A stretch of 64,000 nt of DNA. Source: Lunularia cruciata (taxonomy: Eukaryota; Streptophyta; Marchantiopsida; Lunulariales; Lunulariaceae). Below are positions 33,739 to 44,374 of this stretch, piece by piece (positions within the stretch are counted from its first letter, which is position 1; every line of letters starts with the position of its first letter). The stretch is taken from NCBI GenBank assembly GCA_948567375.1, contig OX419761.1, positions 23,846,243-23,910,242 of the forward strand. The letters are read 5' to 3'. Under the pieces are notes generated by a model. It saw only the letters and a list, made by a program, of their open reading frames with translations, had not been told where the DNA came from and ran no database searches. A program made the position numbers and the translations under genes.

Positions 33739-36700
33739 TTAAAGTGTTCGGAAATTGAGCTTATTGTTACACCCAAAGTCCAGTACGATAATACTTGTAT
33801 TATCCTTGGTCCGCAATGCTTTCGCCTTGTTTAATAGCAAGTCTGCTATGCCTTCCGCACTTTGTGGTGGAATTTTCCTACCTTCAGCAGTTGCACACTT
33901 CCCATCTCGAGCCTGCCGCAATTAAAAATTGCCGTTGATTTTGACAAGTTTTGCAGTTAGTTATGCTCAAAACAACTACTTCCGCAACAATACTCGCAAC
34001 AACTTCCCCGGCAGTAGAAACGTCATTTCTCATTATGATCAACAATCAAATTTTATAAGACCAGATTCAGCAAACTTACAGAGATCGAAATCAAGTTCAT
34101 TAGAAGTAGGAACATACCTCGACCGCGAACGTTACTGCCCTCCTTGAACTCATCACGTCCCAGAGTCCATCACTGTGCACATTCATGTAACATGCTTATG
34201 ACATTGCTGATGGTATGCACGAAATTGTGAACTCTAACAACGAGAGTAAACGAACAGTAGATCTGTAAGACGAGTTTGTGAGATTACCTGGCCATAACCG
34301 CAATAGCTCGGCTCTCCGGCTCTAGCTTTATAACCTCACTTATATAAGGCTGCGATGAGAAACTATCGTCCTGTTCCTTCAAAAACTTATCACCAAGAGC
34401 ACGGGCTATATTCATTCCTGTATAACAATACAGAAGACTGTTATTCTGTGCAGCCGACGTGTAATGGTATCCTATATGAGCAGCTCCATTTACTTAGATA
34501 CCTACCACAAAGTCGTGTCTCTCCTTCCTTGAGCTGTTTCCCCATCTCCAGGAGTCGACACCTTTCTGAGAAGCTGGTCAGCCTGTGATCCTCTGTCACT
34601 GGTATGTGTTTATCTCCAATACTGTAGTTTGTCAAGAAATGCAGTTGAGGTCAGTAAATAGTCGCATATTTCCGACTTTGACTACTAGGATACTACAAGA
34701 CCGAAGGACTCTAGTTAGCATATTGCGGCCAAGACTCTAGTCACCATAAATTGGAAATCCCGCCTTATTTAGCAAACGCAATATTTCCCAGAGTTTATGG
34801 TTCCATTTTTACTGCAAAAGTGAGGACATCCAAATCTCCTAGAATCTAGGTACACGACATCTTACTGCTAATGCAACAACTATTCCTCTTCACAAATATC
34901 CGAAAGTTTCAGAATAACAAAGTCTGACAGTTTCTCCTTGGCTTCCCTAACAAACAGAATCCAAAAGTGTGAACTCCTGGCCCACCTAAACACACAAGCC
35001 GAGTCTCCAACATTGGCACACTGAGCGTAGTAGTCCCTGCCTTCAGCCCAGAGAAGCAAAACTGTAGCAGTGCAGCCCTGCAGGTGCATGGAACACTTAC
35101 TTATGTACATGTCCAAATAAATAGCAGTAAATCTGAATTAAGACCAGTCCTTGTAACAAGGTGTCATCGTGTTGGCTAGCTAGCTGTATCTCTATGCTTG
35201 AAGTTACCTGTCTTAGCGAATCAAGTTGCAGACATGAACTGGAATATGAGAGGCATGATTGATACCTCATATTCCCCCTCAAGATCTTCCTCAGTTTCTC
35301 TAAAGGCTTCTTGAAGAACTTTAGTTGCATCACAATCATTTATAACCCCGGATCTTTTCTCTTCAACTCCAAGAATATTTGACAATTTCTGAGGCATCAA
35401 CCTGCATCGATACATTGTGTAGCAATCATTAGCTCAGTCTCGACAATACAGCTGACAAGACTTTTAGGACTCATCCAAAGAGCTTGTCCAGCGTGGTACG
35501 CTAAATAACCTACCTGCCTCTCGTGCAATCATGATCAGGAGATCAACTGTAATCCTTCCGCTACACGAGACATAAAAACGGAAGTGCAATTTACACGTCC
35601 AGCCGGAAACATTCGACTCACACAACATCCAAGCCTGTTAAACACCAAGGGTTCGGGTTGTACCTGCTTGCAGCTTCGGCAGCTGCGGCTCCACCATGTC
35701 CATCGAAGATACAGAACACACCAAACTGTTCACGAGGTAGACTTTTAAGTTCTTTTAAATAAAACAAGTCCTAAATACCAGCGCCTTCAAAATGCATGGT
35801 TCAAAAACTATCACAGAAATGAAACGACGGTCGTGAGATCTTGGGTTCTTTCTGAACCGAAGATTAGAAAAGTGTATCATCCTATCTGATAAGTGCAAGA
35901 CAAACCTCTTGAAAACCACGAAGAGGCCATTCAACAAAGCTTATATCCTCCATAGGAAGCTGCTTTCCACCTCTTCGGATGGTCATAGGATCAGCAGCCA
36001 GACCCACTCCAAAAGGTGTGGACGCAAAGTGAGCACTCTTTTTGCCGCTTACAATTCTGACCTGAAATATTTTGACAAGTCATCTCTCAGAATTAATTTA
36101 CCTTCCAGTGTTTGACTTACGTAGGGAATGTACTTCCAGATCCTTCCAGCATGCGAAGTCATTTAGAAGGATCGCATCAGTGTCATGTTCAAAATTCACC
36201 TACAGTGGCGTCACGTGATAATGATGACAAGGATTTCATGTATTTAGTTCGCTTCAAAGGAACGCGAGTTTACCAGCACTTGCGACGTAGAGCCCAGAGT
36301 AACAATATCTCCATTTACAAGTCCCACAGGATTTCCCCGCTGTCGCACGGGCGCATTCGGAGCATGAGTTGCAGCGACCGATCGATAATTAACAAGAGTA
36401 CCATTAAGGCTTCCCATATCAATCAACTCCCACTTGGAAACCTGGTGAGGAGCACAATCGTCAAACTTGATCCCATATTGGAGCAACCGTTGATTGCAAC
36501 AGTTAAAACAGGTAATGAGCAACAGGCGGTTATGATGCTTGGACCGTTTCCTCAGCTTCACTTGTTCTCCAGGAGTGAAAAGAACTGAGCTCTATCTACC
36601 CTGAATTCAAAACTGGAAGCCGCAACGCTACCTACCGAGATATCCTATTTTCTGTATGCCATCAGAGCCATTACCCTTTACATACCTTTACATACAGGGA

Positions 36701-38025
36701 ATATCTAGGTGCAATGCAAGGCCGAAGGCATGAACTTGACATTACCTTTGAATTCCAGCTTATAAGAGCGTGCTTCCCCGAAACTTCAGGGTCATTGAGC
36801 ACCAAGTCATTTTGCGGGATACGTCCTACCGTCAAAGTAATGCCTGAACCCTTCTTAGCTTGTTGGGAGATGTGGACCCCAGCCGATGGTCCAGATATAA
36901 CCTCCAATTGCAAGTTACTACCTGAAAGACAGTGCTGTGAGGAAACGTTTCCTATATGTTTAAATCTCGTAAGATTCCTGAAACCGCTTCACGTAGACAT
37001 CAGAAGTCTTGGACCCAACGCGACGAGACTTAGTTACACGACTGGTAAGATCAACCTCCATAAGCACATTTCAGAACAAGGATCATAATCGCTAGTACAT
37101 ACTCGGAGTAGCGGCGTCGGCTGAGGGTAGAAGGCCGTTGCTTTCCATATCACCATGACCTGATGCTGCAGCTGCTGCAATTGGCTCAATCCATTCTTCA
37201 TCTTCTGGATGATTTTCAGTCACCTGAGGAGACTCCTGCGATGGACTTGGTTTGAGGCGCTTTGTTCCACTGCTTGCTGTACTCTGGCGCTTGATAGCGC
37301 TTTGAGGAGTATCTTCGGCTTGTATCAAGGGGTCGGCCAATTCTTCCCTCTTCTGTAGGCGAGTCAATAGAAAACTCGAGTGAAAAAGGTGTAAGCTTTC
37401 AGCGTGCATGTTAACATAAGCCGGTATCGTCAATTGGCTACCAGCTCAACTTAGAAAAAAGTGGTAACTACCTATCTAACTGACATCCACCTTGTGACCT
37501 TATGAATTTACAGAGATTTCCATCTACCATCTAGCATTTCGTCATCCGTACCCCATCTCCATACAGGGGCCGCAACTTTTATTTAGGCCTCAATCCGGCT
37601 CATTGAGACCTATATTGGAAGACCTTCATTGGCGTGATGCTATGAACCGAAATTCCCCAGCTCTACTTATGTCGTACTTATACTCAATCTTTTCAGTGAC
37701 ATAACGTGCACATTGAACAATTTGATATGGTGGTATATAATTGATGTGAATTACTTTGACTACGCTGCATTTAAGGCTGTCCAAAATAAGATGAACAAGA
37801 ATGTATGAGAAAGCGAGAGTGTATTGAAAGCATAGGCAAATTTGCTACGAGGGGGGATCATATGTGCCATAGGATGGATAAATGGCCATTGCGACCTCAG
37901 GACCTAACCTCTTCTAAGCTTCCAACAGAATACCATCGTCGTCGCAAGCGGCAAGTAAAGGCATATACGCCATACCCAACCAGCAGAATTCCTCCCACTA
38001 CAAACACTTTCTCCACCACCACCAT
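33739..38025 (-). CDS. KAPP: Kinase-associated protein phosphatase (signal anchor, FHA, PP2C)
   Basis: Twelve exons in gene order: 38025-37909, 37352-37103, 36921-36746, 36441-36274, 36061-35906, 35725-35664, 35401-35266, 35077-34986, 34621-34506, 34417-34288, 34172-34118, 33912-33739. All introns are GT-AG and phases fit, giving 543 residues and TAA (Arabidopsis KAPP has about 580). Residues 4-24 are a hydrophobic anchor followed by R-L-R-R-R-W. The FHA domain (about 125-230) has V-G-R, S-G-K-H and G-S-L-N-G-T. PP2C (about 245-535) has the metal-site blocks P-M-E-D, F-D-G-H-G-G, A-S-D-G-L-W-D and D-N-T-S-I-I. KAPP binds phosphorylated receptor-like kinases such as CLAVATA1 through FHA and dampens their signalling at the plasma membrane. 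An ATG-initiated in-frame extension reaches 38,175. I chose 38,025 because the anchor then lies at the N-terminus. The gene looks intact. Confidence 0.93.
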
Positions 38026-39300
38026 TCTCCCCCAAAACGCGCTCTGTGATCGGTCTTCTGATCCCAGTCTGAATGCCAATACCGATCTCGGAAGTCCCAC
38101 AAGTCTAAGGCAATCATCTGTGAAGAAACTTACGCAGCAAAATATCCCAGCGTTCTTATGAACAAGACATTGCAACCAATCAACACTAAAAAACCAATTC
38201 CTTATATCCGGTACTTAAGTTGACGAAGGTTCCACTTGCTGCTCGTTCCCAAAATGATCCACCAAGGTCCCTCAGTAACCTCTTGCTATTCCTATCTCCG
38301 TCACCTAACCCTAAACCCTGAACCAATTGACACCCTAGGGAAATGCAGACCACATTCTCAGCTTCAACTTCCTCTGTCCGCACTGTTCTTCCTGCATCAC
38401 AAACTACTTGAAAGACTCCAATAAGTCCTTCACATCTCGACCAAATGCAGCACGGGGCAGTGGCCGCAACTAAAAGCAAACCTCCACGAGATCGAACGGC
38501 CACGCTCTGGATCCACTAACTCCACGGATCCGACCCTGTTTCTGAACCCTGACAGTTTCTCCTACGCTACCTTCTCGCTTCCACCTCCCCGTCCGACAGC
38601 CAACGGTGAAATTACACTTCTCAAACTCTCTACCATAAACCAAACAAAAATCTCTCTCTCCCTCCGCCCTACCCTCGCTACTATGCGGCCGGCATCTCCT
38701 CCCTCGTCTCCTCTTTTACAGTCTAGCGCAACATCAAAATGCTCTTCAGCCTTCCCCCTCTCTGTTCATTGTGGTTCTTCATCCCCCGCTAGATCATTAA
38801 CTTCCTTGCTTCCTTACTTCCCCCCCGCTATCTTCTCATCTCATCTCCTCTCCTCTCAGCTCCTCGTCGTCTACAATAAAAAGTTACCCCGTTAGAAAGT
38901 TTTCGAGAGCAAAAGAAAGGAGGAAATGACGACGCACGATCTCTTCTCTCTCTCGTAGGATCTTTCGTTCGTTTGTTCGTTGTCTTGTTGCTCCCAAAAA
39001 CGAGAAGAGAACGAGCTTGTCGTCCCCATACACTACAAGAAAGGCCGGGTACCCGCTGCTGCCGTCCGTCCGTCCGTCCGTCCGTCCGTCTCAATCGCAA
39101 GTCCTTTCAGTAACGGCCCGTCGTTCACTTTCCATGTGCCTCTCCGCAGTTGCTCTCGGGACTGCTCCGTCAAGTATACTGTTGTTATCGGCAATGACTT
39201 TCCTGTGTGAGTTGACTGGCGACTGCACGAGGTTCGCGAGTCCATGCAATTTAGTCTCAAACTAATACTATTTATCCCATGCAATCTAGTATCATCCTAG
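38026..39300. promoter_or_regulatory. KAPP 5' flank: pyrimidine-rich, CpG-rich
   Basis: The plus strand is strongly CT-rich from about 38,560 to 38,980 (runs of TCTCTC, CTCCTC) and CG-rich from 39,000 to 39,200, with a CCGT microsatellite. This is the expected place of the KAPP promoter and 5' untranslated region. No TATA box or transcription start can be fixed by eye. CT-rich leaders usually lie on the sense strand, so a plus-strand transcript start is also possible, but I saw no gene for it. Confidence 0.4.
39062..39090. repeat. (CCGT)n microsatellite
   Basis: Seven uninterrupted CCGT units upstream of KAPP. Such runs vary in length between individuals. Confidence 0.95.
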
Positions 39301-39527
39301 TATTTCATTAAATTTCTGTCCAGGGATTCAAGTTTTAGCTCCCGATCTATTCGAGGCGATATCAACAGTGGTTTATATTACCACAATATAGTAATATAGT
39401 GTGACACTCCTGAGATTTCCTCAACTAATTTAAATAAATATTTTATGTTACGAAGATACCATAACGAATCCTTTATTATAAAACCGGAAGGGTTATTTGA
39501 GGTGAAGAGACTGGTAGGTGATAGATA

Positions 39528-39554
39528 CTGTTTATGTCTAACAGACATAAACAG
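39528..39554. repeat. Perfect 12-bp hairpin, 3-base loop
   Basis: CTGTTTATGTCT at 39,528-39,539 pairs with AGACATAAACAG at 39,543-39,554. No terminator function is expected in a plant nucleus. It may be the end of a small inverted-repeat element, but no matching partner was found. Confidence 0.9.
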
Positions 39555-39809
39555 CATACATGAACTTAACACATTAGAATCATCGTAGACGGAGTAGTTT
39601 TATATCTTGATAACTCACTTTTTGTATAAACTTTGTTCATTGATCCTCACCTCTCCTCATCAAACTTGTTAGGGTCTGTATATGAACATGGTAGAAATTA
39701 TTTCAAGCAAATAATAATTCCAATGGATTTACTGTGTTGTTTCAAATGACTGTAATAATAACAAAGGAAAATATTCTTATACTAGTTAATCGGGTGTTAG
39801 GGGTTAGTT

Positions 39810-40815
39810 AACATCTTGTGATGGAAAGGAGCATTAAACCCATTGTTATTGGAGAGATCTTTTTACACTTGGTTAATTGTACCATTGTCTTTCAACATCT
39901 ATCTCACTTCCAAGAGCACCTCGGTACATATAAGTTTGGAGTAGCTATACTTGGAGGTTACAAGGCTATTTTTAGGCATCAAAGCATTGCTAGATATCCA
40001 ACCGGAGTGTGTTATCCTACATATGGATGTTGAGAACGTTTTTAATAGCGTCCCTTGGGCATCCATCTTTAGAGAGTTTAATGAGATCGATGAATCATTG
40101 GCGAGTTTCATTCCTTTTGTGCAATAGTTCTATGGTTATCTTGTTTCTCTTTACTACCAACATGTGTGGTCACAGGAGTTTAGAATCTTGGAATCAATTG
40201 TCGATATATGACAAGGAGATCCTTTAGGGAGACCTTTGTTTACCATGGCTCATTTCAAAGCTCTCTTATCTACTACTTTGGCCCTGCTAGGTATATATTT
40301 CCCCCCTTACTTAGTACATGATACACATATTGTGTGTCCAATAGATCAGATTAGATAGGCCTTTGATCACTTGACTACCGAGCTACATCTTGGAGACTTG
40401 AGAATCAAGATGTCAAAATGTAGAGCATGGTCCTCTTCAAGTATCCTTCCACACTTTGAGCTTCCCGAGGGGTGTGTCTCATCTCTATATTGACTATGCA
40501 TTTTTGGATTCATGCTTCTTAGACATTGCACTTGCAGAGGATATTTTCCATGTGTATTACCTTCCTCTACTAGGAGAACCCTAGGTGGCATTTGGTATAC
40601 TTTCATCTAATATTGTTCAACATATCTTCTTCTTTGCACAATTCCACTTCCTTGATTTTCTTATCCCATTTGAGAGCTTTTGATAAGAGGATTATAAGAA
40701 TCTTTGGTGATATCATCATTCGATGGACATTTGAATGTATGAGGGATTTGGCATCGAGACAAACATCTTTTTTCTGGTTGATGTGGAACTCAAGTCCTAC
40801 TTGGCATCCATTTTC
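39810..40815 (+). pseudogene. LINE reverse transcriptase fragment
   Basis: Blocks of a non-LTR reverse transcriptase appear in shifting frames. I-V-I-G-E-I-F-L-H-L-V lies near 39,836. Q-M-D-V-E-N-V-F-N-S-V (about 40,015-40,050) is the first catalytic Asp region. Q-G-D-P-L-G-R-P-L-F-T-M-A-H-F (about 40,210-40,255) follows. V-D-D-T-H-I-V-C-P (about 40,312-40,338) is at the place of the F-A-D-D active site. The C-terminal block T-F-E-C-M-R-D-L-A-S-R-Q-T lies near 40,728-40,766. That last block recurs at 41,679-41,720, so this fragment and the next overlap and are probably two insertions. Dead through stops and indels. Confidence 0.75.
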
Positions 40816-41639
40816 CTAAACAGCTAACAATGTTCTTGTATAACTACTCACTAGAACGTGAAAAATTGAATTTTAGTGTCTCTATTGAGAGAAAATATAA
40901 CATTTCATCGTTATTCCTCTGGAGAAGTTAAATCCAGGCTGAAAAGTTTTGTTTTCGTGAATTCCTTGAGCTAACTTGGAAAAGAATGCTTTGATGGAAA
41001 CTCAAACTTCCTTAGCGGGTGAATTCGGATTTCGATCTTCACATTGTCTACAGCAGGCGAAGAGAAAACCCTCAAAGAAATCTCGCTCGTGACACAAGGA
41101 GCGGAATCTTCAAAAGTAGACCGTGGATTTTGGGTCCAAGAAACCGTGGATAGTCTTCATTTGATTCCCTGGAGTTGATTGCTTGAGGACCAGATATCGA
41201 TTGCTGCCAGATGAGTCAGACAAGGTGGACTACGGTCGCTGGCCCAATCGTCATGGTTGCCGTGGGATGTTGGCTTAATTTTCACAAAAGTTTTCTTCTT
41301 TAGTCTTTCATAACCTGGTCTGGACAAGTTCTCTGGTTTTTATATATGAAAGAATTTGTGTGTCTAAATATTGGTTCCAGATTTTGGTGAAAATCTGCTT
41401 GTCTACGAGATCTTGTACTTGCTGGCACCGAGTTCGGGACGGATGGAGAGTCTAGCCTGGAGTTCGGGCAGAACATGGCCGGTACATGGTTCGCGGTTTT
41501 GCGCGAACTGTTCAATTTTCATATGGGTGTTGATCTCATGCTTTGACAAGAACATTGTTTGCTAATGCGATGTCTCGGTTACTAACTATGCCGGACATTG
41601 ACACGTTCGACATTGACACGTTCAACCACGTGGCTTCAG
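40816..41639. other. Unassigned DNA between LINE fragments
   Basis: About 820 bp with island-like composition. I saw no domain, no clear repeat and no splice pattern. Confidence 0.4.
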
Positions 41640-42440
41640 AAGGGAACCCTGGTACAGACCGAAATGTGTCATCAAAAGGTTCAGGACTTTTGAGTGTGTG
41701 ATAGGGGATTTGGCACGTAGACAGACGGCTCTACCGATCTCATGTGGTGGGGTTGGCTTGCTTTCTATGGAGGAGATGGCACCTATAGCGTTTTTGGGTA
41801 GTTGTGCTCTCTCGACACCCCTACTTGCCTCTCGTTTTGTGGTTGCTGATAGGCCGGTTTTAGAGACTTATGTGACAGAGGTGGAGGGAGGATCCTTTTC
41901 TCTCCAGGTGTTATTGCGGCAGACGAGAGATAGTCTATCCCCACGAGCACGAGAGGGTTTTCCACCGTTTGCTTCACTATCGTCAGATTGGACTAGAGGT
42001 CTACAGTCTTCCTTGATGGAGCGACAGTGTGAGCATATGCTACATTCTCTCTTAGTTGACTCATCCATTCCTCAGGCTACTAGAGCACGTCTACGCTCTT
42101 GCTGCGGCAAGGGTGCAAGCTCGTGGATCCTAGCTCGACCATGCATTAGGGCTTTCCGACTCGCACCGGCTACTTTCTCTATAGCGATGAGGTTTCGCCT
42201 AGGTTTGGTCCACCCATCTGCATCTTCACTACTCACTTGTGAGTGTGGTTCTACACTAGATGTAGCGGCGGTCCACATGACACGGTGTCCTTTTGGAGGA
42301 CAGAGGATAGCTACCCATGATGCCATTAGAGATAGTGTTTGCTATGGCACGAGAGAGTGGATACTTGGCTTGGAGGGAGCGTTCGTATGCGCTGCAGACA
42401 ACACGTGTCAGGGCAGACTTATACTTGGTCCGAGATGATC
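41640..42440 (+). pseudogene. LINE polyprotein, region after the reverse transcriptase with zinc motif
   Basis: A 246-codon open stretch (41,698-42,438) starts with R-R-Q-T-A-L-P-I-S-C-G-G-V-G-L and E-E-M-A-P-I-A-F-L-G-S, the segment after the polymerase thumb in this LINE type. Near its end it has a Cys-His cluster C-E-C-G-S-T-L, H-M-T-R-C-P-F-G-G then T-H-D-A-I-R-D (about 42,240-42,330). A one-base slip near 42,400 moves the frame into the endonuclease region. The long open frame makes this the youngest-looking coding remnant of the LINE. Confidence 0.75.
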
Positions 42441-42940
42441 AGGTGACAATAGCGGATGTCGTGGTCACGGATCCTACGTGAGATACAATTTCGGAGGGAA
42501 TGATTACCCATCCCCCTGGATGGGCGGCGAATGCAGCAGCAGGTCGCAAGGTCTCCAAGTATAGGGGCATGCAACGAGGTCACCTCTTTGTTCCTCTAGC
42601 CTTGGAGTTATATGGAGCGATGGACACGGCATTTGACACATTTGTCAAGGAGTGCGCGAGAGCTTATCATGTTAGGCGTCAGGGGGTACCACTCTCACTC
42701 CCATACTTTGTAGCTTACTTTAGACAACGTATGTCCATTGCTCTACAGAGTGCAGTGGCTGGTGCAATCCATATGAGAGCAATCACATTAGGTGATGTTT
42801 CTTCGGATGCTCCAGTTGTGTGTAGACCGTACGACTTGCATAACTCGGATATCTTAGGTGCGGTAGGGCAGATTTCTTATACAGACTCTTTGGGGCTTAG
42901 CCCCATGTTACCTTTTTTGTCTCTCCCTTGTACGGCTTGA
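42400..42940 (+). pseudogene. LINE C-terminal restriction-like endonuclease
   Basis: In the frame shifted from the preceding region, R-A-D-L-Y-L-V-R-D-D is followed by I-A-D-V-V-V-T-D-P (about 42,408-42,478), a stop at 42,479, then A-A-G-R-K-V-S-K-Y (about 42,538-42,563) and H-L-F-V-P-L-A-L-E-L-Y-G-A-M. This has the R/K-P-D, D-V-x-V-x-D-P and K-x-x-K-Y layout of PD-(D/E)XK endonucleases of R2/CRE-type LINEs. In that group target DNA is nicked by this domain and not by an N-terminal APE nuclease. Typical plant L1 and RTE elements use APE. The rest of the open piece to 42,940 is a helical C-terminal tail. Confidence 0.7.
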
Positions 42941-42985
42941 TGGGGTCTTCCCATCCTTCATTTTTCCTAGGCGGTCGCCTTTTTT
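42885..42985 (+). repeat. LINE 3' end with conserved hairpins
   Basis: GGGGCTTAGCCCC (42,895-42,907) and GATGGGGTCTTCCCATC form short stem-loops, then a GGCGGTCGCC stretch and a T run. The same tail occurs at 31,034 (minus), 43,404, 46,014, 46,268 and 57,398. It likely serves as the recognition site of the LINE reverse transcriptase. Confidence 0.8.
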
Positions 42986-42994
42986 CCTGTCTTG

Positions 42995-43087
42995 TTCATC
43001 ACAAGACAATGAATCTCGTCTTGTGATGAACTTTCCGAATATATCCTGTATTGTCTTGTGATAAACTTTCCGAATATATCCTGTACG
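42995..43087. repeat. 13-bp inverted repeat overlapping a 35-bp tandem repeat
   Basis: TTCATCACAAGAC (42,995-43,007) pairs exactly with GTCTTGTGATGAA (43,018-43,030). The right arm starts a 35-bp unit (43,018-43,052) repeated with few changes from 43,053. Confidence 0.9.
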
Positions 43088-43119
43088 TTTGGGGAATGTT
43101 ATCATAATTATATGCCATC

Positions 43120-43495
43120 ACCATGGCACATAGCTATTCAGAGAATAATCTGTAAAAACGATACGAGAGCACTCACAGTAGGTGATATTTGTCGGAATGT
43201 TCCAATAATGTAGAACTTATAGCTAATATAGTTAAGATATCTTAGTTGCGATAAAGTAAATTTCTCGTATCGATACTATTACAACTAATATAGTTAAGAT
43301 ACTTAGTTACGATAAGGTAAATTTCTCGTATCGATAGTATTACAACTAATATAGTTAAGATATCTTAGTTACGATAAGGCAAATTTCTCGTATCGATACT
43401 ATTGCAGTCTAGCCCCATGTTGCCTTGCTTTTTGTTTCTCCCTTGTCCGGCTTGATGGGGTCTTCCCATCTTCATGTGTTCGATGTGGTCGCCTT
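43120..43495 (+). repeat. 5'-truncated LINE copy with an internal triplication
   Basis: It aligns with the LINE from about 42,730 onward. For example GAGCACTCACAGTAGGTGATATTTG matches the LINE segment near 42,776, and the tail near 43,410 (TAGCCCCATG through GATGGGGTCTTCCCATC) matches the 3' end. In between, a 61-62-bp segment is present three times in a row. It contains no open frame. Confidence 0.8.
43219..43403 (+). repeat. 62-bp unit, three tandem copies
   Basis: Units at 43,219-43,280, 43,281-43,341 and 43,342-43,403 each run from CTAATATAGTTAAGATA to TCGTATCGATACTATT or a close variant. In the intact LINE the same segment is single (about 42,837-42,890). Confidence 0.9.
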
Positions 43496-44156
43496 CCTCC
43501 TCGACGATAATATATTTCCAAACAGGAATAAGTCAGTACAGAGACATATATGGTTGCATTGAGAAAAGACGTGGGATTCAGCGAAACTTCGTCTGTTCAC
43601 GGGTAACAGGACACAATGCCTAGTAGAATACTATAAAAGGACGAAAAAGAAAGCAATGTGCAGACACGCAAAGATAAAAGTGCACGAGATTCCGCTAACG
43701 AGTGCAAAGCTCTAAAACACAAAATTTAAAGATGAACTAATACTATAGATGCTAAATTGTATAATAAAGATACTGTATCTATATTATTCAAAGTGTGAGT
43801 AACCTGGGTGATGCCAAAGAACACTTTGTGACAAGAAGGGGGAACGCTCCCGTGCAGAAAACCTTAAAAGATGAAGTATATAGACAATGGTGACTAAAAA
43901 GAGGGAAAAAGCTCCCAAGCCGAAAACCTAAAAGATGAACTAAATAGACAATGGTGAGCAAATGACGGTAAGAAAGATGAAGTAAGAAATGAACTAGTTA
44001 TACAATCGTGACCAAGAAGACGGGGAAGGGCCCCAAGCAGAAAACCTAAGAAAGGAACAAAACATAAAACGGTAGGTGTGGAATAGTGTGATAAAGTTCT
44101 TCTAACAGTATGCTTGGTACAAACACTGGGAGGAATCATTCAACTTGAACGACACT
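43496..44156. repeat. Intergenic DNA with degenerate 55-65-bp repeats
   Basis: Three decayed copies of a unit (G run, CTCCC or GCCCC, AGCAGAAAACCT, AAAGATGAA, then ACAATGGTGA) lie near 43,847, 43,903 and 44,020, with shorter echoes between. They lie downstream of GGB. No coding sequence was seen. Confidence 0.65.
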
Positions 44157-44374
44157 TCTACACCCCGCGGCTGAAATCTAAAACTTGTCCGCTTGAACGT
44201 TTCAAAACCTTCATTCAACAGATGTATCCGAAAAGGTATTCTTCTCTTCCTTGGCACGAAAATTCTGCACCGCGGAGTTGATTCTAAAACTTGTCCGCCT
44301 GACTGTTTCTAAATCTTCAAAAGTTGGATCCTAGAAGATATATTCTACTCTTCGTTCCTCGGCGCAAATCCTGG
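44157..44374. repeat. 109-bp diverged tandem duplication covering the GGB stop codon
   Basis: Copies at about 44,157-44,265 and 44,266-44,374 share CACC then GCGG, CTAAAACTTGTCCGC and TATTCT-CTCTTC-TTCC blocks. The second copy contains the GGB stop codon at 44,345-44,347 and its last nine codons. The first copy lies wholly downstream and lacks that stop. Confidence 0.8.

Noticed and set aside
36112..36588. 158-codon plus-strand open stretch
   Set aside because: It is the antisense of the KAPP exons at 36,061 and 36,274-36,441, whose minus-strand reading is well conserved.
38186..38503. Minus-strand 105-codon stretch upstream of KAPP
   Set aside because: No domain, not in a convincing splice relation to KAPP, and it lies in pyrimidine-biased flank DNA where long open frames occur by composition.
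39810..42985. One full LINE interrupted in the middle
   Set aside because: The block around T-F-E-C ... D-L-A-x-R-Q-T occurs in both parts (near 40,728 and 41,679), so two overlapping fragments are more likely than one split copy.
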